Assembly: GCA_002171655.1 (NCBI GenBank)
Contig: NHEC01000003.1
Span: 1-55,689, forward strand
Direction: 5' to 3'
Source of the DNA: Planctomycetes bacterium TMED75
GTDB taxonomy: Bacteria; Planctomycetota; Phycisphaerae; Phycisphaerales; SM1A02
Length of the DNA: 55,689 bases
Part shown: in pieces, positions 24,976 through 34,855 of the stretch
Layout of the letters: each line of letters begins with the position of its first letter
How positions within the stretch are numbered: the stretch's first letter is position 1
Translations under genes and position numbers: made by a program
Notes under the pieces: model-generated
Seen by the model: only the letters and a program-made list of their open reading frames with translations
Told to the model about the DNA's origin: nothing
The model's database searches: none

Positions 24976-26535
24976 GTGAATACCTCAGATCAGAATTCCA
25001 AGGCGAGCGGTGATCCGGGTGGTCTGGCACCCCACCGGTGGTTGATTCTTCTGGCGATGACCGGATCGCTGGCGATGATCATGCTGGATACCACGGTCGT
25101 GGCGGTCGCACTGCCAACGATCCAGAAGACCCTGGGGGTGGACCAGAACGTACTTGAGTGGATCATCATCGCCTACCTGGTGATCCTTGCTTCATTCATG
25201 GCACTCGGGGGAAAACTAGGCGATCTCTTCGGAAGACCACGAGCGTTTCTGATTGGAACCGTTGGATTCGGACTCTCGTCGCTGATGTGCGGATTTGCGT
25301 GGAGTGGGGAATCTCTGGTTGGATTTCGAATCCTGCAGGGGTTCTTCGCCGTGATCATGCAACCGGCATCCAGTGCGATTGTGATCAACTCTTTCGCAAC
25401 CGGAGAACGAGGCAAGGCCATGGCGGTGTATGCGGGCATACCTCTGCTGTTCTTGACTGCAGGGCCAGTGGTGGGTGGACTCATCACTGAATACGGCTCG
25501 TGGCGCTACTGCTTCCTGCTGAACGTTCCGATTTCGGTGGTGGTGGCCACCATGGCGGTGTTGCTCAAGCCGAAGGATCCGAAGCAAACCGGCAAAAGAC
25601 GATTCGACTGGATCGGAACCGTTCTACTGGGCATCGGAATGCCATGTTTCATCGTTGCGATTCAACAGGCAAGCGAGTGGGGTTGGGACAGTTCACTGAC
25701 TCTCGGGCTCGGGGGTCTGGGGATAGTGATGCTCGGTGCCTTCACAATCGTCGAATTTCGGGTGCAGGATCCGATCGTCTCACTGGGGTTGTTCCGCCAG
25801 AAGGTGTTTTTGGGTGATTCAATCCTGCTGTTCGTAACCCAGGCCAGTCTGACCGGAGTTTCGATCTTCGTGGTGATTCACCTCCAGGTGGTAATGAATT
25901 TTTCGCCGGAAGAGGCCGGGCTGGCGATGTTGCCCATGCTTTTACCGGCAGCGGTGATGATTTACCTAGCCGGTCGGTCGTACGACCGAATGGGTGGCCG
26001 AATACCAGTGATTGGTGGTGGTGTTCTGATTTGCACGGGACTCGGACTGCTCGCAGTGGGAATGGGGCAGAAAAGCTACCTGATCATGGGTATTGGCATG
26101 GGGTTGGTAGGACTGGGAGTTCCGTTTGTGCAACTACCGGCGAATACGGATGGCATGAGCCGCGTCCATGCAACACGACGAGGAATGGCAAGTGGGGTCT
26201 TGCAAACATTCAGACAAGTCGGTTCGGTCATTGGTCTTGCCGCGATCGGAGCAGTCATCGCAGCAACTCAGTCTGCACAGTTGAACTCTGATCCGGAAAT
26301 CGCAGCCCACGCCGATCTTGCCAAGAGCTCCCTGGTTGATCGTGCAGCCCGCGGTAATGCGAACGCCTTGGATAAACTCAGGAGCGAAGATCCCGAGGTG
26401 GCTGATTCACTCGCCAAGGTTGTCTCGGATGGAATTGAAACAGGCATGTGGACTGCCGCCGGATTTTCCAGCATGATCATCTTTATCGGCATCTTCCTGC
26501 TTGAGGGACGTCCTGCCAATGATCCCGAAGAATAA
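24976..26535 (+). CDS. MFS exporter, DHA2 (EmrB/QacA) family
   Basis: A 519-aa inner-membrane proton-coupled exporter with about fourteen membrane helices. Helix 1 has the DHA2 hallmark LDTTVVAVALPTIQ and helix 2 AYLVILASFMALGGKLGDLFGRP, the conserved loop 2-3 motif. Helix 5 shows the antiporter motif C region (AGIPLLFLTAGPVVGGLITE). A polar loop before the last helix holds charged residues (SDPEIAAHADLAKSS). Substrates in this family are usually lipophilic drugs or siderophores, but none can be named here. The start is a GTG at 24976 with only a weak ribosome-binding site, which suggests coupling to the upstream lipoprotein gene. Confidence 0.9.
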   Translation: MNTSDQNSKASGDPGGLAPHRWLILLAMTGSLAMIMLDTTVVAVALPTIQKTLGVDQNVLEWIIIAYLVILASFMALGGKLGDLFGRPRAFLIGTVGFGLSSLMCGFAWSGESLVGFRILQGFFAVIMQPASSAIVINSFATGERGKAMAVYAGIPLLFLTAGPVVGGLITEYGSWRYCFLLNVPISVVVATMAVLLKPKDPKQTGKRRFDWIGTVLLGIGMPCFIVAIQQASEWGWDSSLTLGLGGLGIVMLGAFTIVEFRVQDPIVSLGLFRQKVFLGDSILLFVTQASLTGVSIFVVIHLQVVMNFSPEEAGLAMLPMLLPAAVMIYLAGRSYDRMGGRIPVIGGGVLICTGLGLLAVGMGQKSYLIMGIGMGLVGLGVPFVQLPANTDGMSRVHATRRGMASGVLQTFRQVGSVIGLAAIGAVIAATQSAQLNSDPEIAAHADLAKSSLVDRAARGNANALDKLRSEDPEVADSLAKVVSDGIETGMWTAAGFSSMIIFIGIFLLEGRPANDPEE

Positions 26536-26611
26536 GACCCAAGCGATGACCATCTGTGGGTATCCTTCGGTTTGAAAACGGAATGCTCAAGGCCGACAGC
26601 AGGGAAACAGC

Positions 26612-27247
26612 GTGCCAATATTCGAAAAAGATGGCCGACGAGTGGCATTCGTACACGTCCCCAAAGTGGCGGGAACCAGCATCGAACTGCTCTTCAAGAA
26701 TCACGGGTGGAACATGACCCTTCATGCCCGTCATTACGATCCCTATGTTCCGTCCCCGCAACACATGACCTATACAGATCTCGGCCAGGCGGTACCCGAT
26801 CTTGACTCTTTGACCTCATTCATGGTCATCCGAAGTCCAATGGCAAGAATCCGATCCGAGTGGCAGTACCATTTCGGAGTGCTCTTCCATACATTGTTGG
26901 ACTTTCCCGACTTCGTCCGGCATATGGAATCTTCATTGGAAGTGTCGAAAACCTATTGGGACAATCACTGGAGACCCCAGAGCGACTTTGCGTCAGACAA
27001 GATGGACCGAATCTTCCAAATCGAGAACATCTCCCAGGAGCTCCCGGTTTTTCTCGAAGAGCATGACATCATCAAGAACGCGGAGCTTCCCCACAACAAC
27101 CGATCGCAACGCAACAAGAAGAAGGTGTATCAAAGGCACTATCGAGTGGACCAGGTCACCGCCGATCGGATCAATCGAATATACGGTTGTGACTACGACA
27201 GATTTCATGAATTTGGTTACACACCAGATGAAATCAAACTGACATGA
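26612..27247 (+). CDS. Sulfotransferase family protein
   Basis: A 211-aa PAPS-dependent sulfotransferase of the carbohydrate (Sulfotransfer_2) type. The 5'-phosphosulfate-binding loop is FVHVPKVAGTS, with Lys18 and the backbone-binding GTS at 21-23. The 3'-phosphate-binding part is VIRSPMARIRSEW. A sulfated surface polysaccharide is the likely product, since the gene overlaps the next flippase gene by four bases (ATGA). The start is a GTG at 26612 with AGGGAA upstream. No PAPS-synthesis genes are in the window. Confidence 0.83.
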   Translation: MPIFEKDGRRVAFVHVPKVAGTSIELLFKNHGWNMTLHARHYDPYVPSPQHMTYTDLGQAVPDLDSLTSFMVIRSPMARIRSEWQYHFGVLFHTLLDFPDFVRHMESSLEVSKTYWDNHWRPQSDFASDKMDRIFQIENISQELPVFLEEHDIIKNAELPHNNRSQRNKKKVYQRHYRVDQVTADRINRIYGCDYDRFHEFGYTPDEIKLT

Positions 27248-28773
27248 GCGACCCTCAGGGCAACCCCGAAGAATCTGACCGCAGGCGCAAGAAGGGCAAC
27301 CGAACCCAATCCGCTTTGCTGATGCTGAGCAGTGCCGAGATAGTTTCGCGACCCTGTGCCCTGCTCAGAAGTATCATCGTGCAGCGGACCATCGGACCGG
27401 AATTGCTTGGAATCTCGGCGCCGATGCTGATCATCGCCGAGTTCCTAGAACGAGTGTTCTCGATGCACCCGGGAATGGCGATCGTCCAGGATCCGAAGGG
27501 TGGCTCTGGCCACTATCGCCGCACGATGCAGACGATCACTGCAATACGTGGGGTGATCTTCGGAGTCGTGATCATTCTGCTGTCGGTTCCACTCGCCGTA
27601 TTGAATGGACTGGATTCACCCATCTACATTGCGGGATTCATGGTGATCGGGCTGGTACCGGTGATCAGAGGATTCGCCCATATCGACATCCAGCGGCAGT
27701 TCAGAAATCGGCAATACGGAGGGGTGACGAAAACGCAAGTGGCGTGTGAAGTGGGTGGTCTGCTGATCGCGGTACTCCTCTGCCTGAGTTTGAAACTGCT
27801 CTGGCCCGGTGAGAAGCACCCAGAAAACGGATTCTGGATACCACTCCTGGTGCGCGTAGGCACAGCGGGGATTCTCGTCTGGGTCAGCTTCAAGCTGGCT
27901 CGACGTAGCTTTCGCTGCGGATGGAACCGCAGCGATGCCATGAGGATTTTGCTGTTTCTCGCCCCACTCGCCGCAGCGGGACTGATCGTGTTCCTGAGTA
28001 CTCAGGGGCCAAGACAGCTCATCAGTAGTGCAGGCTACCTCTTCGACCGGTACGACTTCACAAAGTTGGATCTTGGTTACTTCACCAATGCAATCTTCTT
28101 CGCGACCATCCCAGCAACCGTGGGCGGAAAGATCATTCAGGGTTCGTGGGCTCCCAAACTCTCGCGGTTGCGGGACGAACCTGAACGGTTCAGCCACAGC
28201 TTTGCCACCATGCAACGCTTTTCATACAGCCTGGGCATGGCGGGTCTGGTGGTTTTGAGCGCAGGGAACTCTTGGATTCAAGTTCTCTTTGGAGAGGAAT
28301 ACGCCCCAGCCGGAGCGATCGTGTTCGTCCTGGCCTATCGCACGGCAGTGCGACTGGGTACCACGGGGGTGCGGTGCACATTTCTCTCGTTGGGCCACAG
28401 CAAGTACGTCATGTACATGAACATGGGTGGGTTGCTTGGCCTCGTCGGATCCGCCTGGGTGATCATAAATGGTGGATCACTTCTGGAAATCGCGTTCTGG
28501 ATCACCATGGGGGAGTTCCTGTCTTCGATAATGGGGAATCTGCTCGTCACCCGCTGCACGAAGAGCCTGAGAGCCTGGGACATCTGGGTGGTTCCCATAC
28601 TGCTTCTGCTGGTGGGCGCCGTCATAGGCTACTTCGAGAAGTCCATGCTTGAAGGCCTGAACCACTTCCTGGTGATATTCATCTCGATATTCCTCGCAGG
28701 CTGCTGCCTCGGCGGATCGATGCTGATCTTCCCGCAGATCCGACCGAAGCGAATGAAATCGATGAAGCCATGA
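27244..28773 (+). CDS. MOP-family polysaccharide flippase
   Basis: A 509-aa membrane protein with about twelve to fourteen helices that resembles oligosaccharide flippases. The N-terminal region SAEIVSRPCALLRSIIVQRTIGPELLG is the usual MOP start, with the conserved GPxxxG pattern. A later VGGKIIQGSWAPKLSRLRDEPERF matches the central conserved loop. It overlaps the sulfotransferase gene by four bases, so the transported glycan may be sulfated or the sulfation may follow export. It has no large soluble insert. It converges on the acyltransferase gene across a 42-base gap that shows no terminator. Confidence 0.82.
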   Translation: MSDPQGNPEESDRRRKKGNRTQSALLMLSSAEIVSRPCALLRSIIVQRTIGPELLGISAPMLIIAEFLERVFSMHPGMAIVQDPKGGSGHYRRTMQTITAIRGVIFGVVIILLSVPLAVLNGLDSPIYIAGFMVIGLVPVIRGFAHIDIQRQFRNRQYGGVTKTQVACEVGGLLIAVLLCLSLKLLWPGEKHPENGFWIPLLVRVGTAGILVWVSFKLARRSFRCGWNRSDAMRILLFLAPLAAAGLIVFLSTQGPRQLISSAGYLFDRYDFTKLDLGYFTNAIFFATIPATVGGKIIQGSWAPKLSRLRDEPERFSHSFATMQRFSYSLGMAGLVVLSAGNSWIQVLFGEEYAPAGAIVFVLAYRTAVRLGTTGVRCTFLSLGHSKYVMYMNMGGLLGLVGSAWVIINGGSLLEIAFWITMGEFLSSIMGNLLVTRCTKSLRAWDIWVVPILLLLVGAVIGYFEKSMLEGLNHFLVIFISIFLAGCCLGGSMLIFPQIRPKRMKSMKP

Positions 28774-28815
28774 CCAACCGACCACCAGGGTACACGCCTC
28801 AAGAGGTCACGCAGC

Positions 28816-29490
28816 TCAGGAGACGGCGATCCACTTGTTGGTTTCGTGGCACCAGGTCTTGATCACCTTGGCCGGGACTCCGGCGGCGATCGAAAAGGGC
28901 GGCACGTCACGAACGACAACGCTCCCGGCTCCGATGATCGAATGCTTACCGATCGACACTCCCTTGAGCACGCATACCTTTTCCCCGAGCCAAGCGTGTG
29001 CTCCGATGGATGTTGGTGCAGTGATGACGTGAGTGTTGGCCACCGCACCAATAGTGGGATCCGCTGAATAGTGGTCGTTGTCGGTAATGAAGCAATTGCT
29101 CGATATCCCGACACCCGGGCCGATACGGACCGATTTGGCACCGGCAATTCGAATGGAGGGATTCAGTACCGTACCGTCACCGATCTCGATCACGGTTCGA
29201 CCAACCTCTGCATTGACTACGTCGAGTCGAGCAGAGTGCCAGATCTGTACATCCTTACCGACAGCAATCGACTCTCCTCCGCAGATCCAGGCGGGGCCAT
29301 CTATGTAACTGCCCGGACCGAATTCGGCGAAACGTGACCTCAGCAGTCGTGTGAAAATACGCCTCGAAAGCCAACCAACGAGCCGTTGGGAGAACCGCAT
29401 GTGGTTCTTGTGCACGGCAATGACCTCAAGATCACCACAGGCTTGACCACTGAACCTTGGAAAATCTTGATTGGTGTTGGTGCTGTTCAT
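28816..29490 (-). CDS. Hexapeptide-repeat acyltransferase
   Basis: A 224-aa left-handed beta-helix acyltransferase of the sugar O-acetyltransferase type (WbbJ/maltose acetyltransferase-like). Hexapeptide repeats run from about residue 60 (GPGSYIDGPAWICGG) to 205. The loop SSNCFITDNDHYSADPTIG contains the likely catalytic His. The ending SIGKHSIIGAGSVVVRDVP followed by AAGVPAKVIK is very typical. It would acetylate a sugar of the exported polysaccharide or its precursor. It is the last gene of a minus-strand group: glycosyltransferase, flippase, Asn-synthase-like protein, acyltransferase. I see no strong ribosome-binding site before the ATG at 29490. Confidence 0.87.
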   Translation of the reverse strand: MNSTNTNQDFPRFSGQACGDLEVIAVHKNHMRFSQRLVGWLSRRIFTRLLRSRFAEFGPGSYIDGPAWICGGESIAVGKDVQIWHSARLDVVNAEVGRTVIEIGDGTVLNPSIRIAGAKSVRIGPGVGISSNCFITDNDHYSADPTIGAVANTHVITAPTSIGAHAWLGEKVCVLKGVSIGKHSIIGAGSVVVRDVPPFSIAAGVPAKVIKTWCHETNKWIAVS

Positions 29491-29552
29491 GGCTGTTCAG
29501 TGGGACTTGGGCTTTTCATTATCAAAGTACGAACCGGCTTGCGGGTGAGTTC

Positions 29553-31031
29553 TCAAGCAGATGCAACAGTCTTATCGACCAAGGTAAGATGCGCCATAAG
29601 GGTCACCGCTCTGAAAGAAGCCGGATTTGCCCGTGAGTTATCGACTACTTGATCGTGCAGTTGACGGAAACAAGCGGCTTCAGTGCGAAAAAAGCGCTTC
29701 CGCTGAAGATAGCTGAGCAGCCGGGTCATTCGATGTCGTGGATTTCTATTCGACTTTCCACCGAGTGTGAATGGTACGTCAGCGAACCCGGGATACAGAC
29801 GGTGGCACGCACGGGTCTGAATATCGTGATCGAAGCACCATTCAGCAGGTATCGACAGGGACCATTCAACCAAATCACGATCCATGAAGGGAACACCGAT
29901 GGATGTGGTTCGGCGACAGATTCCAAACGGGTTCAAGGCGATAGAGCGCCGTCCCCAGTTATGGAAAGTGAAGCTGGTGATGGGATTGGGTCGGTCGCGG
30001 TGGTGATCGAGCTCCTCTTGCATGAAATCCACAACTTCTCCGTGGCTTGCAATCGGTACCGGGGAGCACTGGGTGATTCGATCGATCCAGTCTTCAGAAG
30101 GAGCGGCGGTGCGGGTGAAGAAGAGACGTGCCCAGTCTGAATCCCGTTTGGACCGAAGCAGATCGAGCGCGAACTCATCGTTCACGCTGTTTCGGATGAC
30201 CGCCCCGCAGCCCAGACCATCGAACCACCCGGATCCGTTTCGAGAAAGGTCCTGCCAGAGCGGTATCAGCCAGGAGTGTTCGATAGCCTCGAATCCACAC
30301 AGTTCATGACGATGTTTTTCAATGTCCACCCACCCAAGTCGTGTCGGGCTGATGAGACGGAAAGGGATATTCATCCGATCTGCAATCAATCGGGCAATTC
30401 GAACGTCATCGTTGGCGCGGCTTCCTATGGTCACAAGTTCGCGTGGAATGGAGTCCAATCGGTTCAATTCAAGAAGCATCATGCGTGAATCACGACCTGC
30501 AGACAGGGGCATCACGATGGAATCATCGGTTGGCACTCTACGCTTCATTGCCACCCGAAATCGTTCAATCCAACCGTCAAGTGCTTCTTCCACTGATCGT
30601 GGTTGATCAGTGGCTGGACCAACCTCACCAGAGGTGACGTGGAGTACACCAGCAGACCATTGGAGCGTGGAATTGGCTGAAGCACGTCGCACCCCCTCGT
30701 AGAGAGTGGAATCACCAAGCATGAACCCAGACCGAGCGAAGAAGCCGATAGCACGTGAATCAAACCTGCAATGACCGAGCGATGAGGCGACTTCCTGGGG
30801 CGAGTCTGACACCACAAGTTCGCCACTCACCGGATCGTGGTGGTAGTAATACGGGAGGTAGCCATATTGGTCTGTCTTCAGAATGAACGTCGACCCGTCC
30901 CAGCTCCAGGAACCGTGCACTCCACATTCGGCACCGACTTCGTCCTTGACCGATGAACCCGATTGATGCACCAGATCGCCGGTGGCGAGTGACTCACCAT
31001 TGGAAGATGTCATTCTGATCAGGGAGAACAT
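29553..31031 (-). CDS. Asparagine-synthase-like protein
   Basis: A 492-aa relative of glutamine-dependent asparagine synthetase, with a glutaminase-like N-terminal half and an ATP-pyrophosphatase synthase half. The PP-loop is LSAGRDSR (176-183) instead of SGGxDS. The N-terminal region keeps the family pattern (FILKTDQYGYLPYYYH, then SDSPQEVASSLG). The protein starts MFSLIRM and lacks the catalytic Cys2 of an active glutaminase, so it may use ammonia or have another role. Such genes are common in polysaccharide loci, where amidation of uronic acids has been proposed. I choose the ATG at 31031 over a GTG at 31046 because GGAG precedes it. Confidence 0.78.
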   Translation of the reverse strand: MFSLIRMTSSNGESLATGDLVHQSGSSVKDEVGAECGVHGSWSWDGSTFILKTDQYGYLPYYYHHDPVSGELVVSDSPQEVASSLGHCRFDSRAIGFFARSGFMLGDSTLYEGVRRASANSTLQWSAGVLHVTSGEVGPATDQPRSVEEALDGWIERFRVAMKRRVPTDDSIVMPLSAGRDSRMMLLELNRLDSIPRELVTIGSRANDDVRIARLIADRMNIPFRLISPTRLGWVDIEKHRHELCGFEAIEHSWLIPLWQDLSRNGSGWFDGLGCGAVIRNSVNDEFALDLLRSKRDSDWARLFFTRTAAPSEDWIDRITQCSPVPIASHGEVVDFMQEELDHHRDRPNPITSFTFHNWGRRSIALNPFGICRRTTSIGVPFMDRDLVEWSLSIPAEWCFDHDIQTRACHRLYPGFADVPFTLGGKSNRNPRHRMTRLLSYLQRKRFFRTEAACFRQLHDQVVDNSRANPASFRAVTLMAHLTLVDKTVASA

Positions 31032-31089
31032 GGAGACTCCGTACACCGATCAAATCCACCAGGATTCACGTGAACCCCGGGCAAGGGTG

Positions 31090-32535
31090 TCAGCCAAGCG
31101 TACCGCGAAGCCGGCCAAGAGTCAGCGAAGACACCACCAGAAGACTTGCAAGGCCAATTGCACCACCCCAAACCACTCGAGCCAGGTCCTGTGGATGGCT
31201 TGCCTGATCGATGAGGTAGAGACAGCCCATCAGCAATCCCCCGGACACCAGCATCGGTACCGTTGATCGTGCCAACAGACTCAGGGTTCCACCCGTTATT
31301 CCCAGTGCACTGGGAACTGCCAGCGCAAGTGCCCCCGCCAAGCCGACTACGAGGGACCAGGCAAGTCCTATCTCAGCGTATTGCGCCACGAGGAAGACCC
31401 CGAACAAATAGACCAGTACTAATCTGATTCCTTGCATGGAACGGTCAATACCTGGTCTGCCGACTCCCCAGAACAGAGGGCCGGTCACTGAAAGCAATGC
31501 ACTTAGAAATCCAATCAGGGCAAGTACGGGCATGATTCCTGACCCAGGAACAAATCGCTCTCCCCAGACGACGCGAGGTAGTGAATCACCCATCCATGCG
31601 ATGCTGATGGATATTGGCAAGGCAAACATGCCGATCAACTCCCATGCCTGCAACCAGGCTGATCGCAGAAGACCTTTGTCATTCTGAAGTCTGCTGTAGG
31701 CAGGGACCAGAACCGCTCCAACTACCGTGAGTGTGAGATACACGGGAAGTTCGGCAAGACGATAGGCAAGGGTGAATGTACCCAGGGCGGCGAGTGAGTC
31801 CATTCGGCCCAGCAGCACAGCTGGCGCTTGAGAGACCAGCATGATCAGCACCGCAGTCCCAAGCGCTCCGCGGGCAAACGTCTTCAGTTCAGTCCATGAG
31901 GCAGGGTCGATCTTGAAAGAAGGTCGGATAGGAGCCAACACCCACGAACCGACGGTAATCATTCCGACTCCCACCAACTGACCTGCAAGCAATGCCCAGG
32001 GAGTCGGGTCACTCCAGGCGAGCAGAAGCGAAACAACCGCACCAAGCCCTGTTCCAAGCAGACGGTTCATCGAAACTCGAGCGTAGTTCAGATCTCGCTC
32101 GAGGAGGAAGATTCCGGGACTGAACGCGCCTGCAAGAAGGGGTTGAATTGCCGCGACCATGAAAAAAGGAGTGAGTTCAGGTCGTTCGAAATACGAGGCC
32201 AAGAACGGTGACAGAGCCAGGACCGCGAGGGACAGGACCAAACCACGCAGAACACCGTAGAGGAAGACGGTAGTCAGGTGACCGGATCGCCTGCCATGCT
32301 TCGACTGGATAATGAAAGGACCGCAGGCGATGTGGGTGATCGAATCCAGGGCGACCAACGGGAGGAGAATCGCCGCAAAGGTTCCGAAGTCATCAGGGGA
32401 GAGAAGACGCGCCAGGACGACGTTGACGCCGAATCGAATGAAACGCTCGGAGATTCGCCCCGCACCCTGCCAGGCGAACGCGCCAATCACTTCGGAACGA
32501 ACACTGCGCTGTACCGGATCGGATGACGTACTCAT
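31090..32535 (-). CDS. MOP-family flippase, WzxC-like
   Basis: A 481-aa lipopolysaccharide-biosynthesis flippase with about fourteen helices. The N-terminal GAFAWQGAGRISERFIRFGVNVVLARLLSPDDFG and FLLERDLNYARVSMNR are the standard MOP/WzxC signatures. The loop between helices 3 and 4 (ASYFERPELT) is short, as is normal. It serves as an internal reference showing that the flippase at 3900-5831 has an insertion there. The ATG at 32535 overlaps the last base of the upstream glycosyltransferase stop (TGATG), so translation is coupled. It belongs to the minus-strand module with the Asn-synthase-like and acyltransferase genes. Confidence 0.88.
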   Translation of the reverse strand: MSTSSDPVQRSVRSEVIGAFAWQGAGRISERFIRFGVNVVLARLLSPDDFGTFAAILLPLVALDSITHIACGPFIIQSKHGRRSGHLTTVFLYGVLRGLVLSLAVLALSPFLASYFERPELTPFFMVAAIQPLLAGAFSPGIFLLERDLNYARVSMNRLLGTGLGAVVSLLLAWSDPTPWALLAGQLVGVGMITVGSWVLAPIRPSFKIDPASWTELKTFARGALGTAVLIMLVSQAPAVLLGRMDSLAALGTFTLAYRLAELPVYLTLTVVGAVLVPAYSRLQNDKGLLRSAWLQAWELIGMFALPISISIAWMGDSLPRVVWGERFVPGSGIMPVLALIGFLSALLSVTGPLFWGVGRPGIDRSMQGIRLVLVYLFGVFLVAQYAEIGLAWSLVVGLAGALALAVPSALGITGGTLSLLARSTVPMLVSGGLLMGCLYLIDQASHPQDLARVVWGGAIGLASLLVVSSLTLGRLRGTLG

Positions 32536-33881
32536 CAATCACCCTCGACTGGTGGGAGAGAAAGGATCTTGTCCGTGAACTCGGACAACCTGGTGGCCAG
32601 GTGGGCCCGATCGAATCTTTGAAGAAATGATGGATCACGAGGTACCGGACCGCTGAGAACTCCAGACGACCACTCGGCGTGCAGTGCACGCAAGGCGGAA
32701 GCAATCGACTCACTGGAACATGGGAGACAGGGATGATTCCCACCAGCTTCCATGATGAGATCAAGCGCATCGCCCGGATGCAGTGCGCCAACGATGGGTC
32801 GGGCTGAGGCAAGGTACTCATAGGTCTTGCCGGGAACAATCAGTTCTCGTACCGATTCACCAAGTTGACCGCAGGGGAGAAACAGAGCAGTTGATGACCT
32901 GAGGTATTCAATCATCGTGGAGTGAGGCTGATAGCCGGAAAGCTCGACTTTTTCAGGACAAGGCGATCGATCGATGCATGCGCGCAGATTGTTGTCGACA
33001 TGCCCGACGAATCTGAAGCGAAGCGCGTCGAAGATCTCTGGATCGGACTTTGCAAGCAATCCTGCAGCCTCGAGCAGGTAGTACGGGGTTCGCCCAGTTC
33101 GATCTACCGGACCCCGGGAATGAAGACAGACTTTTTGCTTGAAGCGTTTGAGAAGAGACTTCCGGGACTTGAGTTGCTCACAGAGAAATGTTCCGCAATG
33201 CGTGATCAGCAAATGATCGGTGTACGGCTTCACAGAACCCTCGAAATCATTCCGGGTGAAACCGTTTTCGATCACGGTTGATCGATCTTCAAGGTCCTTC
33301 GGCAACTGAGGGCCCAGAACAGAGAGAAGCTCCTTGCGGGCTTGATTTGTATTGAGAATCACACCATCAGCCTGAGCAAGACTCTGCAGCATCAAGGAAT
33401 GTTGAGTCCGGGCATAGCGACGAGAAATGGTTGGCCAGTAATCCAAAGCCCACGGATCCCTGAGATCAAGAATGATTCGGGACTTTGAAGTGGCACGCAA
33501 CCGGGGAATGACCGATGAAAGCATGAAGGGACTCATGCTGATGAGGACAACCGAAGGCTGCTCCTGCTCCACTCGCGTGCACAACTGACTGCAGAATGGA
33601 CCGGCCTTTGAATTGATGTACTTCTCGGCATACCCATCAAGTCCATCAGTGGGGCCCGTTTCCTGAACACGAAACACTGGCACCTGGGGGTTTGACTCGG
33701 CCAGAAGACCATCATCACGGCTCTCAAGCCGAGAACGCGAGTGATCTTTCCTACGGGTGAAGACCGAAAGGTCCCAACCAAGTGATGGAAGGTAGGTGGC
33801 AAATGAATGGGGCCGTTGCGACCCCGCACCTCCATCGGGAGGGAAATACCAAGCAACCAGCAACATGGATCGATCAGTCAT
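32535..33881 (-). CDS. Glycosyltransferase (GT4-like)
   Basis: A 448-aa GT-B glycosyltransferase. The N-terminus begins MLLVAWYFPPDGGAGSQRP, a glycine-rich acceptor-side loop seen in many GT4 enzymes. ILDLRDPWALDYWP follows, another frequent signature, and the donor-binding half has VIENGFTRNDF and LREL-like segments near VPGKTYEYLASARPIV. It probably works on the inner face of the membrane on lipid-linked sugars; the specificity is unknown. I choose the ATG at 33881; a TTG at 33908 would add nine residues. No strong ribosome-binding site is visible for either. It is the first gene of the minus-strand group and diverges from the deacetylase gene. Confidence 0.82.
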   Translation of the reverse strand: MTDRSMLLVAWYFPPDGGAGSQRPHSFATYLPSLGWDLSVFTRRKDHSRSRLESRDDGLLAESNPQVPVFRVQETGPTDGLDGYAEKYINSKAGPFCSQLCTRVEQEQPSVVLISMSPFMLSSVIPRLRATSKSRIILDLRDPWALDYWPTISRRYARTQHSLMLQSLAQADGVILNTNQARKELLSVLGPQLPKDLEDRSTVIENGFTRNDFEGSVKPYTDHLLITHCGTFLCEQLKSRKSLLKRFKQKVCLHSRGPVDRTGRTPYYLLEAAGLLAKSDPEIFDALRFRFVGHVDNNLRACIDRSPCPEKVELSGYQPHSTMIEYLRSSTALFLPCGQLGESVRELIVPGKTYEYLASARPIVGALHPGDALDLIMEAGGNHPCLPCSSESIASALRALHAEWSSGVLSGPVPRDPSFLQRFDRAHLATRLSEFTDKILSLPPVEGD

Positions 33882-34035
33882 GTCGATATCAAGATCGGCA
33901 TTCGACAAGAGGCGGCATCACCGCGGAGCAAATAAGCGATGTTCTTTCTTGATTTTCATGGGTTCATGGCGATGGAAGGTAGTGATACTCTTCATTTGCA
34001 GATGATTAGGCAGACACCCTCAGGAGTCGGACGCG

Positions 34036-34827
34036 TTGCTTATGTGGTTGATAATTATTGGAGTGTTGCTCGGGGCTGCCTCCCTGCTGTGTCTGCTTTG
34101 GCTGGGTGTCCCATTGATGCTCCGAATCCTGCAAAGTCGTGCTCTGGTCTCGCGTTGTGGGCATGAGCAACTGGTTGCGCTCACCTTCGATGACGGGCCA
34201 ACTCCGGAATTGACACCACGAGTGCTTGACCTGCTGGACGAACTTGAAGTGAAGGCGACCTTCTTCATGATCGGACAACGGGTCCTCAGTCACCCTGAAA
34301 TCGCCCGTGAGGTCTCGAAAAGAGGGCATGAGGTGGCCGCACACTCCATGAAGCACCTGGACACCTGGAAAGTGGGTCCGCTGAAAGGAATCCGCGACGT
34401 GTCCGAGGGGGTCAAGTTGATGAATGAACAGTCACTGAGCCCGAATCTCTTCCGGCCACCACGAGGAAGAGCCACGCTAGGAACGATATTTCAGGCCCTC
34501 CGATGCGGTTGTAGTCCATTCTGGTGGACACATGATTCAGGTGATTCGGGGTTCACACCAGGACGATGCAAGCTGGGTCTCCGGAGATTCATCAGACATG
34601 GTCGCCATTCCCCTTTGACCGAGCAACAGATCGAGGGCATGCTTCAGAAGTCGACACGAGCGGACTGGATAGATGAGGTCTCTGAAGTAGGCGGGGTGGT
34701 CTTGTTCCATGATGCGCCAGGTGACCAACCAAGTCTGGTTGAGCTCACCCTGAGCGCCACTCGTGAACTGGTGCTCAATGCACGAGAGCGCGGAACCCGA
34801 TTCGTACTTGCGAGCGAACTGAGATGA
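34036..34827 (+). CDS. Polysaccharide deacetylase (NodB/CE4)
   Basis: A 263-aa carbohydrate esterase family 4 protein with an N-terminal membrane anchor (LIIIGVLLGAASLLCLLWLG). The NodB motifs are TFDDGP (50-55, with the catalytic-base and metal Asp residues), HSMKH (103-107, metal His residues) and RPPRG near residue 140. It would remove N- or O-acetyl groups from a glycan, probably at the outer face of the inner membrane, although the orientation is inferred. The frame begins at a TTG at 34036 with GGAG nine bases upstream; the ATG at 34042 is an equally plausible start. The polymerase-like gene starts 28 bases after its stop. Confidence 0.87.
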   Translation: MLMWLIIIGVLLGAASLLCLLWLGVPLMLRILQSRALVSRCGHEQLVALTFDDGPTPELTPRVLDLLDELEVKATFFMIGQRVLSHPEIAREVSKRGHEVAAHSMKHLDTWKVGPLKGIRDVSEGVKLMNEQSLSPNLFRPPRGRATLGTIFQALRCGCSPFWWTHDSGDSGFTPGRCKLGLRRFIRHGRHSPLTEQQIEGMLQKSTRADWIDEVSEVGGVVLFHDAPGDQPSLVELTLSATRELVLNARERGTRFVLASELR

Positions 34828-34855
34828 TTTCCAAAAGGTGGCTGGCGGATAGTTC

